A DNA stretch of 64,000 nt from Sutcliffiella horikoshii (lineage in GTDB: Bacteria; Bacillota; Bacilli; Bacillales; Bacillaceae_I). A program made the position numbers and the translations under genes. Under the pieces are notes generated by a model. It ran no database searches, was not told the origin of the DNA, and worked only from the letters and a program-made list of their open reading frames with translations. Shown piece by piece: positions 1 through 7,079 of this stretch. Where the stretch lies: contig NZ_CP082918.1 of assembly GCF_019931755.1 (NCBI RefSeq), positions 4,196,001-4,260,000 on the forward strand, read 5' to 3'. The first letter of the stretch is position 1; each line of letters starts with the position of its first letter.

Positions 1-90
1 TCGCTAACGGGACCTAAAAACCACTCCTTTGCGCTCATCTTTGACTATTTTAATAGAATCCCTTATCACCATGGGATTCATATTGGCTAT

Positions 91-345
91 GAGGACCTCT
101 CTCCTCCTGATTCCTTGTCACCGAGGTCTTCATAATCCCAATGAGGACCTCTCTCCTCCTGATTTCTCGTCACCGAGGTCTTCATAACCCCAATGAGGAT
201 CTCTCTCCTCCTGATTTCTCGTCACCGAGGTCTTCATAACCCCAATGAGGACCTCTCTCCTCCTGATTTCTCGTCACCGAGGTCTTCATAACCTCGATGA
301 GGACCTCTCTCCTCCTTTTTCATCGCCACCGAGGTCTTCATCCCA
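91..345. repeat. Tandem array of a 52-bp unit (array 1)
   Basis: Five head-to-tail copies start with GAGGACCT (one reads GAGGATCT) at 91, 143, 195, 247 and 299, exactly 52 bp apart; the last copy is diverged. Each copy carries ATGAGGACCTC and, about 25 bases later, GAGGTCTTCAT, which pair 10 of 11, so each unit can fold into a hairpin. There are no unique spacers. The array lies beyond the 3' end of the DUF1761 gene. Nothing else is recognisable in positions 1-410. Confidence 0.9.
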
Positions 346-412
346 ACGAACAAGAATGACTCAGAAGACTATTCCGACATTCCATTATTTTACAATTTAT
401 TTAACAATAAAA

Positions 413-448
413 AAGCACTACACCGGAAATGAATCCGCTATAGTGCTT
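413..448 (-). terminator. Rho-independent terminator after the DUF1761 gene
   Basis: Inverted repeat AAGCACTA / TAGTGCTT with a second inner stem CGG/CCG. On the minus strand it is followed by a T-run, directly after the stop codon at 457. Confidence 0.8.
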
Positions 449-456
449 CTTTAACC

Positions 457-849
457 TTACATGCCATTGATGAATCCATGAACCATACCTAGCAATGCAA
501 ATATGATGAGATGGTCTCCTACAGCAATATAGAATGCTTTTTTAGTTACCAGTCCAAACAATGTATTTTTTAAATAGACTAGAGTAATGATTATTCCTAT
601 AAATAATCCGACTATCAGACCGCTCAGGGTGCCTTCTGCTCCTGCTGCCTGTACGAAAAATGCTACTATAAAAGAGCTGACAAATGCAATCATTATTGAC
701 ACAACATATTTTAGCGGCCCTTCTGTCTGTTTGAATTGCGTGTCTTTCTTTTTTCCAAGCATGATCGTGTAATAGATTCCTCCATAAACTGCATACAGAA
801 GAGCACCTATAAGTATTGCAACAACATTCAATTCGAACCAATCCATCAT
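457..849 (-). CDS. DUF1761-like small membrane protein
   Basis: A protein of about 130 residues with four hydrophobic segments and short basic loops; the ALLYAVYGGIYY stretch followed by a lysine-rich loop resembles the DUF1761 family, whose function is unknown. I chose the ATG at 849 because GAGGAG lies about 10 bases upstream; an in-frame start at 906 would add 19 lysine-rich residues and overlap the preceding gene without a good ribosome binding site. It follows the AraC-type regulator by 43 bases on the same strand and has its own terminator, so the two are probably co-transcribed. The family assignment rests on recall and is moderate. Confidence 0.6.
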   Translation of the reverse strand: MMDWFELNVVAILIGALLYAVYGGIYYTIMLGKKKDTQFKQTEGPLKYVVSIMIAFVSSFIVAFFVQAAGAEGTLSGLIVGLFIGIIITLVYLKNTLFGLVTKKAFYIAVGDHLIIFALLGMVHGFINGM

Positions 850-892
850 TTTTTCTAAACTCCTCTTTTTCGCTTTTACTTTTAATTGAGTT

Positions 893-1828
893 TTATTTCG
901 GCTCAATCGCTAATGCAATAGCCTTCACTTTAACATCTACTTCCAAGCTACCTTTTTTAGGTTTTAAGGTTATTAGCTCCATTGGGTTATCCAAGTATTT
1001 ATATCCGCTTTTAGGAAGCCAAAAGCTGTACAGCTCCGAGTAGCACTCTATTAGCTTATTCCTTTCAACATAATCTACAGGCTCATCGAACTCATAGACT
1101 ACATGCTTCCCCCCTTTAAACTGAAAGGTCACTAGAGAATCGTCCATCAACCCTTCCACAGATAGGTGACAATCATATCTGCTCATTTGCGCTGGTGTTA
1201 TATATGGATTATTTTTAGGCACCCCAAACATGAACGTGTTGTCCGTAATAAGATCTCGAGCTTTTCCCCAATGGTACACCGTCTCCCAAACATCCGGTAT
1301 CCCTTGTGTGTATGGACCGACATTTTGCTTTTTCACAGTTGTGCACACTGGAAATTCCATGATATTCACTTTTTCAAGATTGAGCCACTGGTACTTATTA
1401 TATCCCTTGTTGATTTGCTGTTCTTGCTCCATATTGCGAAGCTGTTTAGATTTCTTGCTATTATCAGCATATTCTCGTGGAAATCTCTTTAGATAGGCAC
1501 CTTCTCTCCAATTAGTGGGACTGCATTGAAAATATGTATGAAAGGAAGTTGTAAAGTAAGAAAGTGAAGTAAAGCCACAAATGAACGCAATTTGCGTAAT
1601 GGGGATGCTATGTTCATATATTAATAGATGCGCAGCTTTTTCCATGCGAAGGCGTTTCACATAAATAGCTGGAGTTTCCCCTACCTGTGCTTTAAAAATG
1701 CGTTGAAAATGAAAGGGAGAGTAAGTAGAAATGGAGGCTAGCTTTTCAAGGCTAAGTGGGCTCTCTAGGTTATCTTCTATATATTCCTCGACTTTATTTA
1801 TCAGTTTCTCTTGTTCGGAAGTATGCAT
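893..1828 (-). CDS. AraC-family regulator with GyrI-like effector domain
   Basis: A transcription factor of about 311 residues. The N-terminal 105 residues form a double helix-turn-helix AraC domain (SPFHFQRIFKAQVGETPAIYVKRLRMEKA and CGFTSLSYFTTSFHTYFQCSPTNWRE are the two recognisable halves, partly quoted). The C-terminal 150 residues resemble a GyrI/SOUL-type small-molecule binding domain (KVNIMEFPVCTTVKK, then KGGKHVVYEFDEPVDYV). The start at 1828 has GAGGAG seven bases upstream; the in-frame start at 1873 lacks one. Such regulators usually respond to drugs or hydrophobic ligands. A likely target is the membrane protein just downstream or the gene's own promoter, but no operator was identified. 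Confidence 0.8.
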   Translation of the reverse strand: MHTSEQEKLINKVEEYIEDNLESPLSLEKLASISTYSPFHFQRIFKAQVGETPAIYVKRLRMEKAAHLLIYEHSIPITQIAFICGFTSLSYFTTSFHTYFQCSPTNWREGAYLKRFPREYADNSKKSKQLRNMEQEQQINKGYNKYQWLNLEKVNIMEFPVCTTVKKQNVGPYTQGIPDVWETVYHWGKARDLITDNTFMFGVPKNNPYITPAQMSRYDCHLSVEGLMDDSLVTFQFKGGKHVVYEFDEPVDYVERNKLIECYSELYSFWLPKSGYKYLDNPMELITLKPKKGSLEVDVKVKAIALAIEPK

Positions 1829-1880
1829 TGTTTTTCTCCTCATTTGGATGTTCTTTCTCTTTATTATAACCAATAAACGA

Positions 1881-1908
1881 AAGGAACCGGATATACATCC
1901 GGTTCCTT
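1881..1908 (-). terminator. Terminator after the XRE regulator
   Basis: Perfect inverted repeat AAGGAACCGGAT / ATCCGGTTCCTT with a 4-base loop, followed on the minus strand by a T-rich stretch. It separates the XRE gene from the AraC gene. Confidence 0.8.
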
Positions 1909-1918
1909 CTCCAATCTT

Positions 1919-2119
1919 TTATATGGACATATCTCCTACAGCGAAAGAGCATCGTAATACTTCAGAGAGTTTATGTAAGGTGGATACCTGCACATCCAAG
2001 GTACCAGCTTCAATGGCAGCGATGGTGTCTGCCGGCAGTCCCGTTAGCATGGCAAGTTGATCAATTTCTATCTCTTGTCTTGTTCTTGCATTCTTTAGTT
2101 GATTTCCGATATGTTTCAC
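1919..2119 (-). CDS. Small XRE-type helix-turn-helix regulator
   Basis: About 66 residues making almost only an HTH_3 domain: IGNQLKNARTRQEIEIDQLA, then TGLPADTIAAIEAG and LHKLSEVLRCS, the usual five-helix Cro/CI pattern. I chose the GTG at 2119 because TTGAGGGGG sits seven bases upstream; a TTG at 2134 would overlap that ribosome binding site. Single-domain regulators of this size often autoregulate or control a neighbour. It lies just downstream of the BMC operon terminator with its own terminator, and a perfect cre site sits 29 bases before the start codon, which suggests control by CcpA. Confidence 0.8.
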   Translation of the reverse strand: MKHIGNQLKNARTRQEIEIDQLAMLTGLPADTIAAIEAGTLDVQVSTLHKLSEVLRCSFAVGDMSI

Positions 2120-2147
2120 CCTAATCCCCCTCAAGATTTACATGTAA

Positions 2148-2162
2148 TTGAAAGCGCTTGCA
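2148..2162. promoter_or_regulatory. Perfect cre (CcpA) site
   Basis: TTGAAAGCGCTTGCA matches the CcpA consensus WTGNAANCGNWNNCW at every position. It lies between the end of deoC and the XRE regulator, 29 bases before the regulator's start. That position would allow repression of the regulator by glucose. Confidence 0.75.
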
Positions 2163-2201
2163 ATTAATTATATTAAAATTTTTAGAATTTTACAATATTA
2201 A

Positions 2202-2245
2202 AATAACAGGATACTCTGGCTTTTCACCGCTAGCATCCTGTTATT
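2202..2245 (-). terminator. Terminator of the microcompartment operon
   Basis: Perfect 11-bp inverted repeat AATAACAGGAT / ATCCTGTTATT with a loop of about 22 bases, followed on the minus strand by TTTTAAT. It lies ten bases after the deoC stop codon. Confidence 0.8.
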
Positions 2246-2254
2246 CATCTTGTT

Positions 2255-3073
2255 TTAATATCCAGTCCCTTTTCCGCCTGTAACGATGGCGATTCCGGAG
2301 CTAGCACCAATTCTTGTGGCACCTGCTTGAACCAGTTTTCTTGCCGTATCAAGGTCACGTACGCATGCAGACGCTTTAACGCCCATATCAGGGCCAACTG
2401 CTTCACGCATAAGCTTGATGTCTTCTGCAGTTGCACAGCCAGGTCCAAAGCCTGTAGAAGTTTTGACGAAATCTGCTCCGGCCATTTTTGCCAGAATACA
2501 AGCTTTCTTCTTTTCTTCTGTTTCCAAAAGACCTGTTTCGATGATGACCTTAACTGGTGCATGACCTTTAGCAGCAAGCACGACCGCTTCGATGTCTTTT
2601 TTGACGGTTTCAAAGTCGCCGGATTTAAGGGCACCGATGTTCATGACCATGTCAATTTCCGTCGCACCACTTGCAATCGCATCGCGTGTCTCAGAAACTT
2701 TTACAAAACTGTTGGTAGCACCAAGAGGGAAGCCGACTACAGTCGTAATTCCTACATTGGAACCCTTCAGCTCTTGAGCAGCTGTGGAAACCCAGTAAGG
2801 ATTAACACATACTGTGGCGAAATTGTATTCTTTCGCTTCCTCACAAAGCTTGACGACCTGCTCTTTTGTGCTTTCCGGCTTTAGCAGCGTATGGTCAATC
2901 ATTCTTGCGATAGAAGGTCCTGTGATCAGGTTGGATGATGCATTTGTAAAAGAATTTGCGTTTGCTGAAGTAGTATTGGAAGCTGCAGGTTTTCCTTCTG
3001 CCAGCTGTTGTTTATTTGTCAGTTGTTCCATGATTTGATTTGTAATTTGTTCCACCAATGCTTCCATTTGCAT
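2255..3073 (-). CDS. deoC: Deoxyribose-phosphate aldolase with encapsulation peptide
   Basis: Class I aldolase that splits 2-deoxyribose 5-phosphate into acetaldehyde and glyceraldehyde 3-phosphate, the likely signature enzyme of this BMC. About 272 residues against roughly 220 for free DeoC: the surplus is an N-terminal amphipathic helix ([18 protein letters not shown]) and a Ser/Asn/Ala-rich linker of about 30 residues. The barrel begins at [13 protein letters not shown]. The Schiff-base lysine is K204 in [10 protein letters not shown], the proton-relay lysine is K233 in GVKASACVR, and the protein ends in a Tyr. The usual GVKASGGVR phosphate loop here reads SAC, an unusual change. The ATG at 3073 is preferred because GAGGTG precedes it; a GTG at 3082 overlaps that site. 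Confidence 0.95.
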   Translation of the reverse strand: MQMEALVEQITNQIMEQLTNKQQLAEGKPAASNTTSANANSFTNASSNLITGPSIARMIDHTLLKPESTKEQVVKLCEEAKEYNFATVCVNPYWVSTAAQELKGSNVGITTVVGFPLGATNSFVKVSETRDAIASGATEIDMVMNIGALKSGDFETVKKDIEAVVLAAKGHAPVKVIIETGLLETEEKKKACILAKMAGADFVKTSTGFGPGCATAEDIKLMREAVGPDMGVKASACVRDLDTARKLVQAGATRIGASSGIAIVTGGKGTGY

Positions 3074-3088
3074 TGTGTTCACCTCGCA

Positions 3089-3352
3089 TTATATTAATCG
3101 GTCGACAATTCCGGCAATGACGGCATCAAAAGAACCCTTTGGATCTCCTAATATATCTCTTGCCGCTCCACCTTCTTCTAGTATCAGCACATAGTCGCCT
3201 GCTCCTGCGTGAAAGCGGTCGAAGGCTATCATGGCATCACCACATTCCTTGCCTGCAGCATCTACGGGTATGACGACCATGAGCTTTTTATTTTGATGAC
3301 TTGGTGTTTTGATCGTCGAAACGACATTTCCAACGACTTTGGCTAGTTTCAT
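3089..3352 (-). CDS. BMC-P pentameric shell vertex protein (EutN/CcmL type), copy 1
   Basis: An 87-residue EutN/CcmL-family protein. Family marks are the N-terminal [15 protein letters not shown], the central [19 protein letters not shown], the glycine-rich [16 protein letters not shown] turn and the C-terminal IVDRL. Five copies form a pentamer that caps a vertex of the polyhedral shell. Its ATG overlaps the BMC-H stop codon as ATGA, so translation is coupled. It is one of three non-identical BMC-P genes in the operon, which may occupy different vertices or form mixed pentamers. Confidence 0.93.
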   Translation of the reverse strand: MKLAKVVGNVVSTIKTPSHQNKKLMVVIPVDAAGKECGDAMIAFDRFHAGAGDYVLILEEGGAARDILGDPKGSFDAVIAGIVDRLI

Positions 3353-3624
3353 AGAGTGGTAGGAAGAATTTTTTCGATATCGGAATGCGGTCTTGGGATC
3401 ACATGCACAGATAAGAACTCGCCTACACGTTGAGCTGCATCTGCTCCCGCTTCTGTTGCCGCTTTTACAGCTCCTACATCACCGCGTACCATGACAGTGA
3501 TTAAACCGCCGCCAACTTGCACTTTTCCTACTAACGATACGTTTGCTGCTTTCATCATTGCGTCTGCTGCTTCGATTGCACCTACTAGACCTTTTGTTTC
3601 AATCATTCCTAATGCGTTGCTCAT
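3349..3624 (-). CDS. BMC-H hexameric shell protein (PduA/EutM type), copy 1
   Basis: A 91-residue single-domain BMC protein. It starts [23 protein letters not shown] (partial quote: [16 protein letters not shown]), has the pore loop VGGGL, the [15 protein letters not shown] helix and the SVHVIPRPH strand. Six copies form a flat hexagonal tile with a central pore through which small metabolites pass. The ribosome binding site GGAGG lies in the last codons of the preceding BMC-P gene. It closely resembles the second BMC-H (5241-5630) but lacks that gene's N-terminal extension; it may supply most shell facets. Confidence 0.95.
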   Translation of the reverse strand: MSNALGMIETKGLVGAIEAADAMMKAANVSLVGKVQVGGGLITVMVRGDVGAVKAATEAGADAAQRVGEFLSVHVIPRPHSDIEKILPTTL

Positions 3625-3909
3625 TTATATTTCCTCCATTCGTTTTACGTTGTAATAGTCGATGATTCCAAGTATCCCAGCATCCGATGGGACGAGGTCT
3701 TTGTTCAATGGCAGAGAGGATTCCCTGCTTTTAGCAAGATAAACAATGTCCCCTTCTCCCGATTGACCGATTGTGTCAATAGCAACAAGTGGTTTGCCTT
3801 TATCCTGCAACTGATCATCTACTGGTTGGACGATTAACAGCTTCAACCCTTTCAGGTTCTCGTCTTTATGGGTACAGATCATATTTCCAATCACTTTTGC
3901 TACGAACAT
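3625..3909 (-). CDS. BMC-P pentameric shell vertex protein, copy 2
   Basis: A 94-residue EutN/CcmL protein: MFVAKVIGNMICTHKDENLKG (start only: MFVAKVIGNMICTHK), then LLIVQPVD, KGKPLVAIDTIGQSGEGDIVYLAKS in part, and GIIDYY near the end. It differs from copies 1 and 3 in its more acidic and longer tail (VKRMEEI). Its stop codon directly abuts the start of BMC-H copy 1, and its last codons (ATGGAGGAAATATAA) supply that gene's ribosome binding site. It would form pentameric vertices of the shell. Confidence 0.92.
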   Translation of the reverse strand: MFVAKVIGNMICTHKDENLKGLKLLIVQPVDDQLQDKGKPLVAIDTIGQSGEGDIVYLAKSRESSLPLNKDLVPSDAGILGIIDYYNVKRMEEI

Positions 3910-3924
3910 GTTTTAAACCTGCTT

Positions 3925-4380
3925 TCAGCGTTTGAGAAAACGACTTTCGATTTCCATCACTTTTGTGACGCGACGGTCATGGCGGCCACCTGCAAATTCG
4001 GTTTCCAGCCATTTTTTCACCAATTGTTTGGCAAGGCCTTCCCCCATGAACTGGCCACCGATGGATAAGACGTTAGCGTTATTGTGTTCCCGGCTGTTAA
4101 TGACGGATGACAGGTCCCAGCATACTGCTCCTCGGACACCTGGTATCTTATTCAATACCATGCCGCTACCGACGCCAACACCATCGATCATGATGCCGAC
4201 ATAATCTGTATTCGTCGCGACGCACTCCCCTACAAGGAATGCGATATCTGGATAATCCACCGATTCTTTCGCTTTACAGCCGAAATCAAGGTATTCATAT
4301 CCAAGCTCCGTCAAATAGCTTTTTAAAGCTTCTTTTAGCTCGTATCCACCATGGTCGCTACCAATTGCAATTTTTTTCAT
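3925..4380 (-). CDS. rpiB: RpiB/LacAB-family sugar-phosphate isomerase with altered active site
   Basis: A 151-residue protein of the RpiB/LacA/LacB family. It keeps D9-H10 (GSDHGGYELK), H99 in SREHNNANVL and both phosphate-binding arginines in GGRHDRRV (R133, R137). The catalytic cysteine of the usual CGTG motif is absent: residues 65-69 read IDGVG, so Asp66 stands where RpiB has Cys. The following GSGMVLNKIPG resembles LacA (IDAFGAGS-type) more than RpiB. A Mycobacterium-type Glu replacement is also missing. The substrate could be ribose 5-phosphate or another sugar phosphate. Unlike the other enzymes of the operon it has no encapsulation helix. AGGAG lies seven bases before the start. Confidence 0.8.
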   Translation of the reverse strand: MKKIAIGSDHGGYELKEALKSYLTELGYEYLDFGCKAKESVDYPDIAFLVGECVATNTDYVGIMIDGVGVGSGMVLNKIPGVRGAVCWDLSSVINSREHNNANVLSIGGQFMGEGLAKQLVKKWLETEFAGGRHDRRVTKVMEIESRFLKR

Positions 4381-4383
4381 TTT

Positions 4384-5223
4384 CTACGCTCCTTTGGCAA
4401 ATACAGCGATTATTTTCTGAAAAGAATCTACCTGCAAGCTCGCACCGCCGACAAGTACTCCATCAATGTCGATCATGGCAGAGAACTCTTGTGCATTGTT
4501 TTCATTTACAGATCCTCCATATAAAATGCTGACATTCTCTGCGTTCTGTTCATCGAGATGAGCGACAACGGCCCGGATGTATGCATGGATTCGCTGTGCC
4601 TCTTCCGCTGTAGCGGATTCCCCGGTTCCGATTGCCCAAACCGGCTCGTATGCGAATACCGCTTGAGATACATCGATTCCGTCCATGGCGCCGAGTATTT
4701 GTCTGGTCAGCACTTTTTCTGTTTGGTTCTGCTGCTTTTGTTCCAAGGTTTCCCCAATGCAGATGATAGGGGTCAGACCCCTTTTTAACGCTTGTTTTGC
4801 TTTCAGGTTAACGGTTGCATCATCTTCTTGTGCATATTGCCTTCTTTCGGAGTGTCCGATGATGCAGTGGGAGCAGCCGATGTCTTCTAACAAGCTTGCT
4901 GCCGTTTCCCCTGTATAGGCGCCTTTTTCTTCCTGGTGAACATTTTGGGCACCAATTTGAATGCCTTTATTTTGTCCTTGGACATAAAGCTTTGCGGGAT
5001 ACAAGAGTGGGGCAGGTGGGCAAACCACCACTTCCACTCCGTTTCCTTCTTTAAGCTGTTGTAAAAACTCCAGTGTTTCCTGAATGCTTTTGTTCATTTT
5101 CCAATTGGCGATGACGTATTGCTTCCTGCCGGTACTCGATGGCAAGTTGTTCCATGAACTCGCGGATTGCCCTACTGCCTCTTGGACAAGTTGTTTGATA
5201 TAGGCTTTTATGGATTGATCCAT
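4384..5223 (-). CDS. tpiA: Triosephosphate isomerase with encapsulation peptide
   Basis: Interconverts glyceraldehyde 3-phosphate and dihydroxyacetone phosphate. 279 residues against about 250 for the glycolytic enzyme; the extra 33 are an amphipathic helix (SIKAYIKQLVQEAVGQ) and a Ser/Asn linker before the barrel starts at KQYVIANWKMN. Catalytic residues are intact: Asn40 and Lys42 in NWKMN, His124 in IIGHSERR, Glu193 in AYEPVWAIGTG; the phosphate loops GGSV and GGAS are present. This points to a dedicated isozyme packed in the BMC to handle the triose released by DeoC. It lies four bases upstream of the rpiB start in an unbroken operon. Confidence 0.93.
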   Translation of the reverse strand: MDQSIKAYIKQLVQEAVGQSASSWNNLPSSTGRKQYVIANWKMNKSIQETLEFLQQLKEGNGVEVVVCPPAPLLYPAKLYVQGQNKGIQIGAQNVHQEEKGAYTGETAASLLEDIGCSHCIIGHSERRQYAQEDDATVNLKAKQALKRGLTPIICIGETLEQKQQNQTEKVLTRQILGAMDGIDVSQAVFAYEPVWAIGTGESATAEEAQRIHAYIRAVVAHLDEQNAENVSILYGGSVNENNAQEFSAMIDIDGVLVGGASLQVDSFQKIIAVFAKGA

Positions 5224-5240
5224 CCTACTCTACCTATCTC

Positions 5241-5630
5241 CTATTTCGCTGCCGGCAGAATTCCGTTTACTTCGGAGTTTGGACGTGGGATTACGTGTAC
5301 AGATACTAGGTTCCCGACTCTTCCAGCTGCATCCGCGCCCGCTTCTGTTGCCGCTTTTACAGCTCCTACATCACCGCGTACCATTACTGCTACAAGTCCG
5401 CCACCTACGAATTCTTTTCCTACAAGTGTTACGTTTGCTGCTTTTACCATTGCGTCTGCTGCTTCAATTGCCCCGATTAGACCTTTTGTTTCGATCATTC
5501 CTAGTGCTTCTTGACTCATTTGAATTCCTCCTAATGGTTGTTTAATAGTTTTGGATTTTGTTTGCTTTTTCGCTTTTTTAGGTGGTTCTTCAGGCTGTCC
5601 TTCTTGAGGTAGTTCATTCAGTTCTGCCAT
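5241..5630 (-). CDS. BMC-H shell protein with N-terminal extension and internal start, copy 2
   Basis: The 129-residue reading has a hydrophilic 37-residue extension (acidic [17 protein letters not shown], then Lys-rich [10 protein letters not shown]) before a standard BMC domain with pore VGGGL. Two starts look usable: the ATG at 5630, preceded by AGGAGGGG, and the ATG at 5519 ([13 protein letters not shown]), preceded by AGGAGG with 7-base spacing. The short form would be a normal 92-residue BMC-H. The arrangement recalls PduB/PduB', where a 37-residue extension links shell and cargo, but here it is on a single-domain BMC-H. The long form may anchor enzymes to the inner face. Confidence 0.92.
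   Translation of the reverse strand: MAELNELPQEGQPEEPPKKAKKQTKSKTIKQPLGGIQMSQEALGMIETKGLIGAIEAADAMVKAANVTLVGKEFVGGGLVAVMVRGDVGAVKAATEAGADAAGRVGNLVSVHVIPRPNSEVNGILPAAK
5527..5532 (-). promoter_or_regulatory. Internal ribosome binding site in the BMC-H gene
   Basis: AGGAGG on the minus strand, seven bases before the in-frame ATG at 5519, inside the coding sequence of the extended BMC-H. It is a complete Shine-Dalgarno match and would produce the short 92-residue form from the same mRNA. Confidence 0.75.
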
Positions 5631-5643
5631 TTTTCATCCCCTC

Positions 5644-7077
5644 CTAAATAATTCTGAAGCCGTCTACCAGCACGCATCGTCTTTGGCGGGTGAATGTTTT
5701 GGCTGAAGTCAGCCCTTCTCCCGTCGGACCTGCGATGGTAAGGGTGGTAAACCCTTCACTCTGATAGCCGAGACCAGCAACAGATGGACCGTTTTTCACA
5801 AAGATGGTTGCTTGAATTTCTTTTGCCATCTTTGTCAGGTTGGTGACATTCTGAGAATGCATAATGGCAGTGTGTCGGTTGCCTTTTTCGGCTTTGACCG
5901 CCAGGCTGATTGCTTTATCCACATCTGACACTCTGACGATTGGCAGGATTGGCATTAGCATTTCTGTGTGCACCAATGGGTGATCTTCCTTTGTTTCGGC
6001 AATGATGAGTTTTACTTTGGAGTCTGCCCTGATGCCTGCCGCTTCTAGCAGTACGGATGCGTCCTTTCCGATAAAATCACGGTTCGGATAGTACTTCTCG
6101 CCTTTTTTAACTAAAATCTTCCCGAGAAGCTTGTCCAGCTGGTACCCTTTCAGCTCGACGGCTCCATTTTTGGTCATCTCGCTTTTTAAGGTATTGGCTA
6201 CTTTTTCGACAACGAACACTTCTTTTTCAGCGGTACAAAGAACATTGTTATCAAAGCTTGCGCCAGTGACAATGTCTTTGGCAGCCTTGGAGATGATTGC
6301 TGTTTCATCCACGACCACGGGTGGGTTTCCGGGGCCGGCGGCGATTACTTTCTTCCCCGCACTCATTGCCGCCTGTACCACAATGCCACCGCCAGTGACG
6401 ACTAAGGCTCTAACTTTCGGGTGCTTCATCACTTCGTTGGACGTTTCAATGTTAGGACTGGCAACGGAAGTGAGGGTGTTGGCAGGTCCTCCTGCAGCCA
6501 CAATCGCTTCATTTAAAAGCTGCATTGTTTTGATAGATACTTGCTTGGCACTTGGGTGCGGGTTGAAAACCACTGCGTTCCCTGCTGCTACTAGAGAGAT
6601 AGAGTTATTGATGATCGTTGCTGCCGGATTGGTGGATGGAGTGATGGCTCCATACACGCCAACCGGTGAATATTCCACAAGGGTCAGACCCCCGTCCCCG
6701 GAATAAGTGGTGGCAACAATGTCCTCCACTCCAGGTGTTTTGTCGGCAGCCAATAAATTTTTCGCCACCTTGTCCTCCACCCGACCAAGTCCTGTTTCTT
6801 TTACTGCGAGTTCTGCCAGTGCTTTTGCATGCTCACGGCTCACTTCCCGCATTTTTTCTACCATGTTCTTACGTGTTTCGAGTGGTGTCACTCTCAGCTT
6901 GTCCCACGCTTCCGTTGCAGCATCTGTTGCTTCGTCAACGGTTGTGAACACGCCATTTCCCAGCGGAACTTCATTGCTGCCTTGTTTCGACGCAGACGAG
7001 GGCTGCTTCCTTTCATCTCCAAGCTGGGCAAGGACTTGCGCAACCATTTCCTTTATGTCGCTTTCCTTAATTTGCAT
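5644..7077 (-). CDS. CoA-acylating aldehyde dehydrogenase (PduP/EutE type) with encapsulation peptide
   Basis: Converts an aldehyde, here most likely the acetaldehyde from DeoC, plus CoA and NAD+ to acyl-CoA and NADH. 477 residues. An N-terminal amphipathic helix (SDIKEMVAQVLAQLG) and a Ser/Lys/Gln linker precede the catalytic region from about residue 42. Family marks: GVYGAITPSTNPA (cofactor-binding region, 141-152), VVTGGGIVVQAAM and the nucleophile Cys281 in SFDNNVLCTAEKEV. It lacks the Glu general base motif of hydrolytic dehydrogenases, as the PduP/EutE group does. AGGAGG precedes the start. No alcohol dehydrogenase to recycle the NADH is seen in the operon. Confidence 0.93.
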   Translation of the reverse strand: MQIKESDIKEMVAQVLAQLGDERKQPSSASKQGSNEVPLGNGVFTTVDEATDAATEAWDKLRVTPLETRKNMVEKMREVSREHAKALAELAVKETGLGRVEDKVAKNLLAADKTPGVEDIVATTYSGDGGLTLVEYSPVGVYGAITPSTNPAATIINNSISLVAAGNAVVFNPHPSAKQVSIKTMQLLNEAIVAAGGPANTLTSVASPNIETSNEVMKHPKVRALVVTGGGIVVQAAMSAGKKVIAAGPGNPPVVVDETAIISKAAKDIVTGASFDNNVLCTAEKEVFVVEKVANTLKSEMTKNGAVELKGYQLDKLLGKILVKKGEKYYPNRDFIGKDASVLLEAAGIRADSKVKLIIAETKEDHPLVHTEMLMPILPIVRVSDVDKAISLAVKAEKGNRHTAIMHSQNVTNLTKMAKEIQATIFVKNGPSVAGLGYQSEGFTTLTIAGPTGEGLTSAKTFTRQRRCVLVDGFRII

Positions 7078-7079
7078 GG

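Noticed and set aside
91..345. CRISPR array
   Set aside because: The repeats are contiguous 52-bp copies with no unique spacers and there are no cas genes. The same holds for 41863-42147 and 55238-55770.
245..454. Small open frame across the first repeat array
   Set aside because: It is made of the repeat sequence plus a terminator; no ribosome binding site and low-complexity product.
3089..3909. Recent duplication of BMC-P genes
   Set aside because: The three BMC-P proteins differ throughout and in length (87, 94, 99), so they are old paralogues, not a fresh duplication.
6131..6706. Long open frame on the plus strand inside the aldehyde dehydrogenase gene
   Set aside because: It lies opposite a clearly conserved catalytic domain, has no ribosome binding site and no recognisable motif; the same applies to other opposite-strand frames over deoC, nupO and degV.
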